A stretch of DNA of 64,000 nucleotides from contig CM075675.1 of the NCBI GenBank assembly GCA_037962975.1, positions 106,914,718 to 106,978,717 of the forward strand, in the 5' to 3' direction. Of this stretch, positions 13,601 through 25,088 are shown one piece after another. This DNA comes from Clitoria ternatea. Taxonomy: Eukaryota > Streptophyta > Magnoliopsida > Fabales > Fabaceae. A program made the position numbers and the translations under genes. Under the pieces are notes generated by a model, which saw nothing but the letters and a program-made list of their open reading frames with translations, was not told where the DNA came from and searched no databases. Within the stretch, counting starts at the first letter, position 1. Every line of letters begins with the position of its first letter.

Positions 13601-14605
13601 AGACCCAGCTGAGCTTTAGGAGCCGCAACACGTGCATGGCATCCCTACACAATAACAAGGTGTTACAGACCATGCACAAACGAAGACATTTGGACAACAA
13701 TTCATATCTAAAAGGAACAGCATGACTTCTCCGATGACCAAAAACTAACCATGGCTAATTCTAAGCCCCCTCCAAGAGCAAGCCCCTCCACTGCTGCAAC
13801 AACGGGCTTCTTCGAATCTGTATTCATCAATAATATTAATCAATAACACTGCAAAACTCTCACTTAGAGAAACATCAAGGTAATGTCTCCTTGAAGACAA
13901 ACACAAACCAAAAGAAAACAGTTACAACCTTCAATTGAATTGACCACCAGTTCCACAGAAACATCAGGGACAAGCGTGATATCCCCTGCAAACAAATACA
14001 ACACCTTGAAAGTTCTTACCTCTTAAGACGCAACCATAACCATAATATAATTAACCAAAATTTGCGTCTAACCTGATTTCACTGAACGATTATGTGAACA
14101 TAGCTTACCAGTTTGGTGAACCTTCTGCATAACACTGATGTCAAAACCACCGGAAAATCTACCACCTTTGCCTGAATTTAAGGAGGAAACAAAATATAAA
14201 ATCCACATTTTCTTGCTTCAACAATCAAATTACCACCCATCAAATAAACCAATGCCATTATGGTTATGATTAGAAAAATAACAACAACAACAATCAACAC
14301 GTGTGTGCAATCAATCTAAAGAAACTTTACCGGTCAAAACTATAGCTTTCACATCATTCCTCCTAGCTGCCTCATCAAATCTGTCTTTCAGCCCCTTGAT
14401 AACTAATCAAACAAACAAATTAAAAAACCAAAATCCACATAAATTAAAAATACCCAAAGAAAAAAAAAAACCCTGCATGTTACAAATGATGAAAGAATTG
14501 ATGAAACTCACTGGGAATAGCCAAGGCATTCACGGGTGGGTTGCACATGGTGATCACAGCAACCCCATCACTTCCAACCTCGAAATCAACCTTAACAGAA
14601 GCCAT
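7664..14605 (-). CDS. MFP2: Peroxisomal fatty acid beta-oxidation multifunctional protein (MFP2/AIM1 type)
   Basis: Catalyses 2-trans-enoyl-CoA hydration and L-3-hydroxyacyl-CoA dehydrogenation in peroxisomes/glyoxysomes. Exons on -: 14605-14512, 14402-14331, 14171-14109, 13985-13929, 13817-13750, 13644-13563, 13451-13396, 13253-12951, 12729-12643, 12153-11979, 11314-11193, 10964-10801, 9821-9567, 9176-9055, 8941-8820, 8663-8515, 7802-7664. All join in phase with GT-AG borders and give 710 residues starting MASVKVDFEVGSDG. The crotonase/hydratase part includes GGRFSGGFD, ALGGGLELAMGCHAR and LPELTLGIIPGFGGTQ; the NAD-binding part has AVIGGGLMGSGIATA; the dehydrogenase part has ATNTSTID, SPAHIMPLLEIVRT and GNCTGFAVNR; C-terminal ...RGGIVFWADLVGA...ERAIKGIPL. 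Plant family members continue for about 15 residues in a last exon ending in a PTS1 tripeptide. That exon is missing here; reading through the last donor reaches a stop at 7625 with no PTS1. Confidence 0.95.
7933..8103. repeat. 86 bp tandem duplication in MFP intron 16
   Basis: TTCTGCAGATGAAAATATTA... at 7933-8018 is repeated at once at 8019-8103, with a single clear mismatch (CTAGAC versus CAAGAC). Near-identity means a recent slippage or unequal-exchange event. It is intronic and does not touch splice sites. Confidence 0.93.
10021..10494. repeat. 26 bp direct repeat around the MITE
   Basis: ACCTGGGGTAATTCACTTGG followed by TTGACC occurs at about 10021-10046 and again at about 10468-10493, on either side of the Stowaway MITE. 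A shortened copy (TTGGGTAATTCACTT) follows the first one. The left copy is about 120 bp from the MITE, so this is not its target-site duplication; it is a local duplication of host sequence. Confidence 0.75.
10170..10453. mobile_element. Stowaway-type MITE (Tc1/mariner) in MFP intron
   Basis: Left end CTACCTCCGGTTCCAAATAT and right end its near-perfect reverse complement (ATATTTGGAACTAGAGGTAG) form terminal inverted repeats of about 28 bp, flanked by TA on both sides (10168-10169, 10454-10455). Size (284 bp), the CT(A/C)CCTCCG-type end and the TA target site match Stowaway elements mobilised by Tc1/mariner transposases. Non-coding; the open frame inside it is incidental. It lies in the intron between the exons ending at 10801 and beginning at 9821. 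Confidence 0.9.
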
Positions 14606-14708
14606 CTCCGAGAGAAACAAGTCCAAAGTTGGTTCCTTTTTTAATCAAGTTATGATTTTTTCGTATCAAACTGAGACAAAACGTGATGGGTTTACGAGAT
14701 AAGGTGGT

Positions 14709-14717
14709 CTTATAAAT
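14709..14717 (-). promoter_or_regulatory. Candidate TATA box of the MFP gene
   Basis: On the minus strand ATTTATAAG lies about 105 bp upstream of the ATG at 14605, a usual plant distance. No other promoter element was recognised; start of transcription not determined. Confidence 0.4.
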
Positions 14718-14829
14718 TAGTATGCAGCATGCCAAAACAAAAGCAATCAATTGAAGTGACACCCTTAAAATTTCGTGGGGAATTTCGTTAGCGACTCTGA
14801 CCAGTGTGAAAGTTAAGGTTGACACACCA

Positions 14830-17300
14830 ATGTGCTAACATGTGGGCACAATCACATGGAGGCAGCACCATGGTAAGTTTGTATAGCCATGTAAGATGAT
14901 TGGGTGCCTAATTGGTGACCATTAAATGTATTTTGGCCAATAACATAATTGATTTTTTAGGTGGTTTGAGATAATTAAAGGCATGTTTAGTAATTAATTT
15001 AAGATTTTTTAATTGAGGTAGAATAAAAATTCTTTTTATTCGGGGTAATAAAATGAGTTTAATCAACTTTAAATTGTATGTTGGATCAATATTAATTAAA
15101 TTTTGCTAAATCACTAATAAGGTCTTTTTATTTTTTCATCTAGAAAAAATGAATATATGTTCCACCGATATATCAAAGTTTATCTTATGTTGTCACTATT
15201 ATTTTTATTAAATATATTCTTAATAATAATATATTTTAAAAATATTTTATAATAATAATAAATATTATGAAAAAATATTAAATATATTACTATTATTAAA
15301 TATTTATTAATAAATTTAAAAAATATATTTTAAACACTATAAAATTAATAATATACTTTTAAAACATATGATTAAATATATAAAATATATTATAATAAAA
15401 TACTTTTAATAACATATTTATAAAAGTATGTTATTAATAATAACTTTTAAAATGCATCATTAAATTTATAAACTATATTATCTAAAATATTTTAAAAATA
15501 TAATTATAATAAATATATTATTTAATAAATATATCATTAAAAATTTATTTTATAATTATATTTTTAATAATATATTTAATAAGTATTTATTATTAATATA
15601 TTAAATAAATATATTATTTAAATATATTTAATAAATGTATTAATGCTAATAATATTATAAATATATTCAATTTTATACCGTGAAAATAAGTTTTGGTATA
15701 GTAGGACATCATCTTACTACAACTCTATTCTCACAATGATTACTTAATAGTTAATAGACACTAATTTTTACTAATAAATTAGGTAATTTTAAACAAATAT
15801 TAGGTATGATGGTATATTTATAAAACTCGACTCAAACATTGAAATGATGGTGTAGTAATATTAAATCTATTATTAAATTGGTTGTGTATATAAATTAAGA
15901 TAAGAATTGCAATGAACCGGTTGTTTAACTAGCTAAATTAATTAGGTTGGTTTTTTTATAATAGAAAAGTAGACTAGTTTTTTGGGATCGGTTGGTAGAT
16001 TAATTTTATTAATTAAATAATATTTTTAAAAAATTAATACAAGCTAAAATAATTAGTTAAAGTAGTGATTCACAGAGTGATCACTACTCTGATCAAAATA
16101 ATGATGGGTTGGAATTTAATAAAATGCCTAAAAGGTGTGAAGATGAGATGCCCCATAGCCGTTGATACGATGGTTGATGACGTGACCTTGAAAAGATAAG
16201 TGTGAAAGCAAAAAAAATAAAGAAAAATGAAAAGAAGGTAAGTGCACCTAACATTTGTTTTCTCTTTGTATTAGGAATCGGAGGGGTATATGGCTTGCCT
16301 TCTAAATAAAAGAAGCATGTCACATTGCTTTGGTTCTCTCTTTAGGGTGCCAACATACTAATACCTTATCAAATTGCAAGAAGAGGGTGATCTTCTAGTG
16401 AATATAGATATACTTAGATTTCTTTTAAATAAAGCCGAATTTTACAACTGAAACTTAGTTGAGAGTATTAACTACATCTAAAGTTGGGTATATGAGTTCG
16501 GGTTTATAAACTTACTCGTTTAACTCACTCATATGCGGGTTATGAGTTGGAAAAAAAAACATTTAAAATACGGATTTGTAGGCTTGGCCTACTTAATCCG
16601 TGTGTTAAACGAATCCAACCTGATGATGTTATATCATTGTTCTTTACATTGAAATATGAGAAAGTTGGATATTTAAATTTTATTGGTTGTTAATTTGTTA
16701 AAAATTAGTCGTGAAGGTTCCGATTTTGGATGATTAACTGTTTTAAATTATATGTAATTTGAGTTTCATTAAAAAAAAGTAAGAGATATAAAATATACGC
16801 CGGATAACCCGCGGGCCAATCCACAAGCTTGCAGTCCTTACAATGTCCCAAAAAATCGACCCATTTAAAATATGGGTTCACATGGATTGGCCCGTTACAG
16901 AGCAAATTTATGCAAAGAGGATACAAATAGATAACTAGCATATATGAACATACTTAATTTTTTAATAAAAAAAAACATACTTAATTTTTTTAAATAAGGT
17001 CTTGGGTTTAAACTACATCATAATATGAATATTGTTAACTCAAATAGGATTGCCTTTCAAAGATAATATATATAGTTAAATGAAAAAATCTTAATTTTTA
17101 ATTGAAAAGACCTCTTTGTTTTATATAAAAAGGCCTGATTGGTCTTTTTATCTTGGTCTTTTATAGAATATTATTAACTAATCTCAAGATCTAGGGTCCC
17201 ATTACCATTACCATTACCATCTGTTAATAGGTTTGGGTCGGGCCAATGCCTCAAATAAATGGGCCTAGGCCCATCAAATACTGACACCTCCTCCAATTTA
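14830..17300. other. AT-rich intergenic region
   Basis: No gene is supported. Between about 15118 and 15680 the sequence is almost pure A/T, with many AATATATTATTAATAAATAT-like words on both strands (low-complexity, matrix-attachment-like composition). Around 16470-16900 the words GGGTTATGAGTT, CCCGCGGGCCAATCC and GGCCTAC resemble degenerate non-coding dispersed repeats. A (CCATTA)n run lies near 17200. Confidence 0.6.
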
Positions 17301-17552
17301 AAAGCACAGCAAGAGTCTCCATCCATTTGCAAAACCCTAGAATGTGTGTTCAGGTTCCTCTTCACCCTACCCTTTTCCCATTTCGCCCCTCCGGAAAATA
17401 AAAATTCGTTTTTTTCTCTCCTTCTCTACCCCTTAAGCAAAAATCTTTCTTTTTTTTTGCATGAAATTTATATGGGGCATTGAGTTTTTAGCATATTGGA
17501 TAGCACAGGATCGATGATTCCGTTTCATAGTGTGATCTTATGGAATGTACCG

Positions 17553-17657
17553 ATCAAGGTGATCCCCGGCAACGGCGCCAAAAACTTGTTACCATTTGGA
17601 ACACTTGTGTAGTGTTATGACAAGTTTTTGGTGCCTTTGTCGGAGATTCCCCTTGAT
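17553..17657 (-). repeat. Fold-back sequence containing a tRNA-Asp primer-binding-site signature
   Basis: Left arm 17553-17589 and right arm 17620-17657 are inverted copies (about 37 bp, roughly 80% matched) around a 30 bp loop with its own small stem. The left arm contains GATCCCCGGCAACGGCGCCA, which is the 3' end of plant tRNA-Asp including CCA. On the minus strand it reads TGGCGCCGTTGCCGGGGATC, the primer-binding site of Athila-like and other tRNA-Asp-primed LTR elements. The right arm is a degenerate version of the same site. It is not a tRNA gene: only the last 20 bases are present. Confidence 0.75.
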
Positions 17658-18010
17658 AAAAATTGTGTACAATGTTAGATTTTCAACAAACAGTTAAATT
17701 CACCGTTTATGGTAAGTTAGGGTTTGGTTTGTATCAATCTTTTGTTGTGTGGTCAATTTTACCCTTAAATCCGATTTGTATGTTCTGTTCAATTTTAATT
17801 CTTTAGTAATTAATTAGACCCTTGTCCCTTAATCAAAAGGTTGAATTCTTTAGGTGTTATAGATGTAACACATGTGAAATATGGAATGTCATTTTAATTG
17901 TTATCTAAATTTACTTGTTAAATGGATTAATCAAGTCCGTGAGTATTGTGTAATGTTCTTCGGTGTTGCATTTCTTATGTGAAATTGATCATGGGTTGAG
18001 AATGTTGTAG

Positions 18011-19274
18011 GTGCTGAAGGACACTACTGTTCTAGTTGAAATTATGGTTGATGTTCATATTTTCTACTACACCAAGGGGGAAATGAAAATTTATTGTCTT
18101 AAGTCGAGTGCTGATATGAATTCAATTGATACAATCAAAGATTGTGTAAGTAATTACAAATCTCTATATCCTATTTTCATATAATTAATCTATCCCATTC
18201 AAAGTAAAAAGTTGTCACTATAAGTCTAATCTGTTTCATAGTGACACTTTTTCCAATGTACTCCTCCTCACTGTTGAGTTGGAAATCGTGTGAATTATAC
18301 TCTCTAAAACTGTATTTTAGTGACTTTTTTTCATAATTCTCTTGCGGAGCTTAAACAATAACGAAGTAACAGAGCTAGCTATCAATTACTGTTCATGTCA
18401 AGCACCTTGCTTGTTGTTTGTTTCTGCCTGTAACTTGGTTTAAATCTACACTTTTGTCCGGCTATATGAATGTTCTATGAGCTGGATTACTACTAAGTGT
18501 GTTTGGTAGGTTTTTCCATGCCTTTATGACATTACCTATCTATAACTTGTTCTTGGCTTCTTGCACATTACTGTTTGATGACATACTGGCGCTCATGTAG
18601 TTGTTTTCCTTGGGAATGGATCTACAATGAATCGACCACTACATGAAGTCTTGATCATTGAATGTGTATAGACAACAAATATTTTTGTTTCAATAAATGT
18701 CTAATTAGCAGCAAACAAAAAGAAAATGACTAATTTGATATTTTGATCCGTTTTCCTTTTCTTGCAATCTTGAGGCCTCATTTGATATCTCTAAGGATCA
18801 TGTGTCTTATTGATGTCAAAATATTTCTTAAACTAAGTTCAATTCATCTTCATACTTTCAATTTATCCTGTTTCTCTCATTTAATTGTTGGCTCATGACA
18901 CCATGTAATCATTTGTCTATATAGAATGCTGAACATACTTCAAAATCTTCTATTGAAGTTGACTTGCATTCATTTATGTATTATTGTTTCCATGAACTTG
19001 AGCATAGATCCATTAACTGAAGTCTACTTTTGTAAATAAAAGATAATTGCAGGATCATTATTAATCATTAGAACGGACCTCTGATCATCCTCTGATAGGA
19101 ATATGTGTAAGATTAGCTCTCATAACTGCATCTGTGGAGTTTCAACATCTGGATCTTGGCAACCATGGATTGCCAAGAGGAACGTCTCAAGCAATGTACA
19201 AATCAGATATTTTGTATGTGAAAACTGATTGGTGGTTACACCTTCGTAGTGAAGACATAAAATTCACTTTGTAG
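18011..19274 (+). other. Unrecognised possible two-exon gene or pseudogene
   Basis: Two stretches look coding. 18011-18145 follows TTGTAG and precedes GT-AAGT; it reads VLKDTTVLVEIMVDVHIFYY and continues to ...SIDTIKDC. About 19070-19274 reads SDHPLIGICVRLALITASVE, then ...WWLHLRSEDIKFTL and a TAG stop. A 5' region with AAAACCCTAGAA (17333), common in plant 5' UTRs, lies upstream, and GGTAAGTTAG at 17710 is a good donor. The upstream exon has no clear ATG in the needed frame and the acceptor of the second piece is weak. I do not recognise the protein family. It could be a small lineage-specific gene, or a decayed one with exons missing from my reading. Confidence 0.25.
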
Positions 19275-21120
19275 AAAACAAGAGTTAGTGATTTTTAAGG
19301 GGTTTTTTTAATGGAAGAGTTTACCATTCAAAAGGATTGTACATAGGTGGAGGTCTATGGTTTGGCATTTCAATTTATCCTAATTAAAAACGATTGAACC
19401 ACTATTTTGGTCATTAATAAGAATTTATATTATAAATTTATTCTAATGTTAAAAACAATTTTATTTTTTTTTTGCCTATAAGCTATTTCAAAATCCTAAA
19501 AGTATTTTCCAAAAAAACAAAGCTGTTAACTAATAGACTCTATCGGTTCAAGTGTTATATAAAATCTCAGATTCGAATATTGTAATGTTGTAGATAAAAA
19601 AAATAATTCCTGTCGAAACATGTGAAGGATACCGATGGTTAAGTGTTTCCATAAAAAGGTTAATATGTAGTCCTTATCAAATGACTGAAAATTTGTAGTT
19701 AAACGGTTCTGGCCCTTTGACAATATTCATCTGTTGGAACATGACAATATTCTACACCATCGATTTAAAATTTCTCCTAAGTCCTAACTTGCATTTTCAT
19801 AATTAAATCATTTAAAAAAAAATAAGCTTCTGCATGAGGCAAAGGTTACTAAAAGTATGAATAAAACTATGAAAATGTTTCAGTATCTACTCAAAAATTA
19901 AAAGAAAAATATTTTTCTGACCTTTGAGTTGATTTTAAGGATAACATATTCAAGCACTGCACATGAGTTGCTGATTTTTTGTGTAGTGGTCAATGTAGTG
20001 AGAAGCAAGTATGCTTTTAGTTCTCACTTTTCTTCACCATCACCCCAAATCTTTCTGTCATACACTAATTTTCAGAACTAAACATTGTAGAATTCATTGG
20101 CATATCTTTAAAATAATCATTTACTTAATTGAAGCACTTCTTCAATGTGAGGCATCCTTTTCAAATATGCCTATAAATCTATATCCATCACATGGACTGT
20201 TACATAGTTGCATGTGCTATTTAACTCAAATCATATTTTAACAACTCTCCAACTCCATCCATTCATATGACATCTGTAATGCACTTTAGAGAATAAAGTG
20301 AAATATTAATCCTTGATTTAAAAAATAATGATGGTAATAGTGGTAAGATACATGCAGGTATATAATTAAGTAATTAACTGTTATTATCAACTGTTTTAAA
20401 ATCAACAATTAATAATTGTACTTCTCTAAAAACCTTCTTAAAAATGCTAGGTAATTATTGATTTGGTTTCTACCTCGTATTATTCAGCAGTAGATTAAAT
20501 AAAAGAAACACTATATTTTCCTTATCAAAAGAATTTAGAAGATAATCCGAATCATTAGTTATAAGCTACACTAGTTTGTACTGTTAATTTTTAAAGGGGT
20601 ACATATAAAATTAAATGTGTTAGGCTAGTACTAGTGTGATGTCTGTGATTACATTATAGGGTCAGTGATTACCGTGCTTTTTTAACACAAAAGCTCAAAA
20701 AGGGAAAAACAGAATGTCACGGGACTGAAACTGTTATTTGTCATCTTCCACTGTATTTTGTGTGCTTACTAATCAGCTCTTTATTTAGTTTTGTTTGTTT
20801 CAACATGTCACAACACAAGAATTTGCTAGTGACATAAGGTAGTACACTGTACATTTGGTTATTAGTTGCGGATATTTAAATCTAATCCGTGAAAAACAAG
20901 ATTTTTATTCATTGATCAAATAAAGTTTAAAAATATCCTGTGATGATGTATGTAAAATCAACATTGATTGTTGGATAATGTCTTAAACAAAACTTTATTT
21001 TTATAATTGAATTACTAAACAGATAGATCATTCCTTTTGGTTACTCTTGTTAAGTTGCACAACCTGAAGGGACATACATCCACAAGTCTCATTAAGAAAA
21101 TAGAGGAGATAAGGAACTCT
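19275..21120. other. Intergenic region upstream of the ABIL gene
   Basis: AT-rich, no gene supported. Short open frames on both strands lack family motifs. No LTR or inverted-repeat element was identified. Confidence 0.5.
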
Positions 21121-21126
21121 TGACTC

Positions 21127-21135
21127 CATATATAT
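21127..21135 (+). promoter_or_regulatory. Candidate TATA box of the ABIL gene
   Basis: CATATATATAGG lies about 60 bp before the ATG at 21193, leaving a short 5' UTR. This is a plausible TATA box, but the run is also simple AT sequence. Confidence 0.35.
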
Positions 21136-21192
21136 AGGCCTCAACAAGCACTACCCTTGTTTGTTTTCTTCCTCTGAATCAGTAACAACAAC

Positions 21193-21280
21193 ATGGAGGT
21201 GAATTTCAAGTCTCCTTCCTTTGGAAAACCAGAAGCTGGGGTAGAAGAAAGCATGCACTTTAACAAGTCTCTTCAGGTTC

Positions 21281-21350
<70 letters not shown>

Positions 21351-23929
21351 GTCCATGTAATGTTTCTGTTTTCCAGTACTCTTCAGTTTTTCATTGACGT
21401 TTCATCCTTTGGTCATGGTGGTTGTAGGAGCTAAGAGAACTAAGGTCTCAGCTTCACCACGCAGCAGACTACTGTGAAACAACTTTCTTGAAAAGTGAAG
21501 CTAAGAGAGAGTGAGTCCCTTATTCCTTAAACTCATCACACTCTTGTACCAATGTGAATGTTATCTTCTGCCTTTGGCTTAAGACTTCAGCCTTGTGCTT
21601 TCATCTTTGTAAATTTTCTAGCTATCAGATTCAGGACTCATTCACCTTATGGTGGTCCATGACTCCATGTCTATGTGGCAAAATTTTAGTTGTTAATTTG
21701 CTCATCTCTTAGCCCACCTATTCTTTCCGTTGATTTGTGTGCATGTGTCTGTGTTTTTGAATAATTTGCTAACTTGTGTATCCTGTGAAGGATTTGTTGT
21801 GTCATCCTAAAGTTGCACCAACTATAAGTAGAATTTTGGGCTTGGAGGATCAGAACCTCTTTGGTCTAAGAAAACTTATATTTCCAAATTTCTTATTTTT
21901 TACTTTTAATTATAGAATTGTACATTATTTTCTATTTACAAAAGTTTATATAAAAAACAGTAAAAATAACTTACTACACAAATTTTTTATGACAGAAAAA
22001 ATGTTTTATAATTAAAAGTAAAAATATGAAATGTAAACCAAAAAAAAGGTATTTTCTAAACTAAACAACTCTTTATTTTCCACCCTTGTTTCATGCTAAA
22101 ATTGATCCCTCAATCTCTATTGCCAAAAAAAAAGTGCATTTGTATGAGGGGGACCACTCCCCTATCATGTCACTGTTGGGGATTTGCATAATCCAAAATA
22201 AGAGAATGTGAATAACTAGGTGTTGTGCTAAACTAGGAAGATAAGAATATGAAGTGTGGTATATTGTTCCCAATAGATTATTGTTGTTGTGCTTTAGAAT
22301 GCCACATAATTTGCTTTGAAATCCAAAAAACATGGTACTAAAAAGTTTAGATTTTATCATGTTATACCCCTTTTATTTTATTGAGCTTTTCTAATTTTTA
22401 TGTAAAAGTTTGTTTGTTTTCTTGCTGAACATGTTGACCCGTGACTAATTGGAATTTGTACACATTGTAGTGTGATGGAAAACACAAAAGAATACATATG
22501 CAGAGCAGTGGTCACTGTAGTTGATCATCTTGGAAACGTCTCAGCCAATCTTGAAGGCATTATTTCTCAAACCAATGCATTTTCTGAGGCTGAGTCACGA
22601 GTCCAGTGCCTCAAACAGGTTAGTATCATTATTATTTTGCACTTGACCAAAATATGCAGAACAGTATATAATATCTGAAACCTATATGGATCTGCATAAA
22701 ATAGAGGATAATAGTATTCTCACACCAATTTTTAACATTACTTAAAAAATTTATTTATGCTAGCTGAGAGTAGTTTATAATTATTTCAGTGATTAGTTTA
22801 TATATTTTTTTCTTGAAAAAGTAACTATTTAGTAATAGTAACATAATGATTTAAAAATCAGTGATTAAAAGTTTATGATTACTAATAATGGTACTTTTTG
22901 ACAGAGACTTTTCTCATGTGAACAATATGCTGATAAGCTTGAGCTCACAAAAATGAGATGGAGGGAGAAATTGCCAAGATTCCATTCACGATATTTATCA
23001 TCACGTAAATATTTGATGTCACCACTTTATTCTTTTGATGGAGATTAGGGACAATATTTTTTACAAACAAAAAATTACATTATAATTTTTTTTCCGTTTA
23101 TGTTTTTTTATTTACTTACTTTCCTTGATCAGCACCTATCCTTGAGAGATCAAGCTGTGAAAAATTAAGGTACACATTCCCCAATAGCCTCATGAATCTG
23201 ACAATTTTGAATGCTTCACACGACATTCTCATTATGAAAATGAACTATTTTTGTTTGGTTTTTCTTATATGTTTACATTTTATCCAATGCAGAGATTCTA
23301 AAAATGAACTTCCCTCAAAGTTAGAAGATAAACACGTGCTTGGGACACAGGAGGATTTGCCACTTTTTATGTACACCCAGAAGCCACTTTCAGCTAAGAA
23401 TTTGAGGCCAACCAGTGTTACTAAAGTTAATGAGCATAAGAATATGACCAGGGGTACATATGTTCTTCTAATACCCAAAATATCATAGGACAAAACTTAT
23501 ATCAAGTTCCTTATATCATGTCATGATTTGATAAGAAAGCTTGATGGCAGGAATATAAGGAACTTGATCTGAGATTTTTCTAATATAGTACTATGTTCTT
23601 CTACATAACTTTCTTTTGAGTTGCATCTCTAACATAATTTTCTTTCCATGCCAAAACCATAGTGGTACCTGTTCGTGATGGTTTGTCAGTCTTAACAAAG
23701 GTTTCAAATCCTACATTTCATTTCCAAGTGAGTTTGATATCTAGACTCTTACCTGTTTCATGTTCCTTATGCATGATGCAAAATAACTGTTTTCTCTCTA
23801 AGTCACAGGTTTGTAATTGTGGATTGCTTAAATGTTTTGCAGGGTTCACCAAAGGTTGCAAGACATAGAAGATCTTTTCATGGCAGTGACATCTTATGGC
23901 TCATACGACGTACTAAACGAATCCAATGA
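21193..23929 (+). CDS. ABIL5: ABIL protein (Abl interactor-like, SCAR/WAVE complex subunit), ABIL5-like
   Basis: ABIL proteins are the plant ABI subunits of the SCAR/WAVE complex, which activates ARP2/3-driven actin branching. Eight exons with GT-AG borders and consistent phases: 21193-21276, 21428-21510, 22471-22618, 22905-23004, 23133-23169, 23293-23453, 23663-23727, 23843-23929, giving 254 residues. The N-terminal family core is clear: SLQELRELRSQLHHAADYCE, then KSEAKRDVMENTKEYICRAV, VTVVDHLGNVSANLEGII and RLFSCEQYADKLELTKMRWR. A variable middle part follows, then GSDILWLIRRTKRIQ at the C-terminus. It is shorter than the roughly 300-residue ABIL1-4 proteins, and the core resembles the ABIL5 branch; that paralogue call is tentative. 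The start codon follows a short 5' leader and is the first ATG in frame. Intron 1 holds an (AT)n tract, intron 2 a fold-back MITE. Confidence 0.88.
21281..21350. repeat. (AT)n microsatellite in ABIL intron 1
   Basis: An almost uninterrupted AT run of about 60-70 bp begins a few bases after the exon 1 donor. Likely length-polymorphic. Confidence 0.95.
21885..22035. mobile_element. Fold-back MITE-like insertion in ABIL intron 2
   Basis: TTTTACTTTTAATTATAGAA at about 21899 is matched in inverted form by TTATAATTAAAAGTAAAAAT at about 22007. The same core (ACTTTTAATTAT) is found in the fold-back sequence at 27374-27607, so the two look like members of one family. Ends and target duplication are not resolved. 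Confidence 0.45.
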
Positions 23930-25088
23930 ACATCTATTGAGATAATTGCTTCATGTACTACTACTAGTCTTAAAGTACTCAAAGTGCCAATGGTGTATGA
24001 TTTTCATGTGGCAGTGCATTGTTTCAGAACCAAACAATAGTTGCAAACTTGCAATATATGTGTATTTTGAGGCACTTTGAAAGTGGTAAATTTTGTAATT
24101 TAGGAAGGGAATATCATCATGATTATAAGGATTTAGATTTGGCACATCTGAATGTTCCTACTCATTGAACTTAAAAGCTTTTGAATTGAACAAGACTTCA
24201 TGGACCTACACTAAAATGAGCCTGAAAAAAAGAGAGAAGCTTACAACAATGTTCTTATCTGAGAGCCTAGTATGAATTTTCCACAATTTGAAGTAGAGAA
24301 ATAGAAAGCGTTAGACACCACAATACAACCCAAAACCTTAAGGTATTAGGCGTATAGGTCCTAACACTTATAAATCGCTCTATGACTTGGAATGCTGCCC
24401 TTCAAACGGCTAGTGCCCTTAACAACATGAAGGTATCAAGGAGAGCAAGTTCATAAGTGTTGGACATTATTATATAACTTAAAACCTTAGGATGTTAGGT
24501 GTATAGATCCTGTCACTCATAAACCGTTCAACCCGCTCACATCTATTTGATGTGAGACTAGGTCATACTTGAATTCTTTAACAACAACCATTCCAGCAAT
24601 CAAACAACCTATGAGTCTGAGTGACATAATGTACAAAGTCAGTTACATAAAGCATAAGACAATAATTTTTTACAAACTTCCCTTTCCATGGAAGTAAGGA
24701 AGAAAGAGTAAACTCCCAACTTGATGCCTTAGACCGTAGGAGTCAGACAATTAGATTCCTGATGTTATAATAAACCACATTAATCCGTGAAATTGTACAT
24801 CATAGGAACTAAACTGTTTTATGATGTATAATTCTTGGGATTAAACTAGGATTTTTATAAAGTTAGGAATGCAATTATTTGACTTCTGCAATCTCAAGGA
24901 CGAATTTGAAGGTTTACTCAAGGGAAAAAAACAGAGTTTATAATTAAGTAGGGTCTCCTACTCCTACATTAACCATGGCCTCAATCTAAGTGTTAATAGT
25001 TTACACTTTACATGTGCAAGTTAACCATTGTTTTATTTAGTGTGTTCCAACATTTTTCTCTTTCTCCATTCCTTTTGTATTGTTGATA
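23930..25088. other. Intergenic region between ABIL and RopGEF (convergent genes)
   Basis: Holds the ABIL 3' UTR and the RopGEF 3' UTR. Two diverged copies of a segment centred on AAAACCTTA.G.TATTAGG.GTATAG (about 24325-24380 and 24478-24535) mark a dispersed-repeat fragment. No gene supported. Confidence 0.55.

Noticed and set aside
14303..14644. 113-codon plus-strand frame
   Set aside because: Overlaps MFP exons 1 and 2 on the other strand and has no family motif.
15118..15680. Origin or scaffold attachment region
   Set aside because: Extreme AT content alone is not evidence; listed only as low-complexity sequence.
17560..17580. tRNA-Asp gene
   Set aside because: Only the 3'-terminal 20 bases including CCA are present. 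Plant nuclear tRNA genes do not encode CCA, and no D-arm or anticodon arm is upstream; a primer-site complement explains it better.
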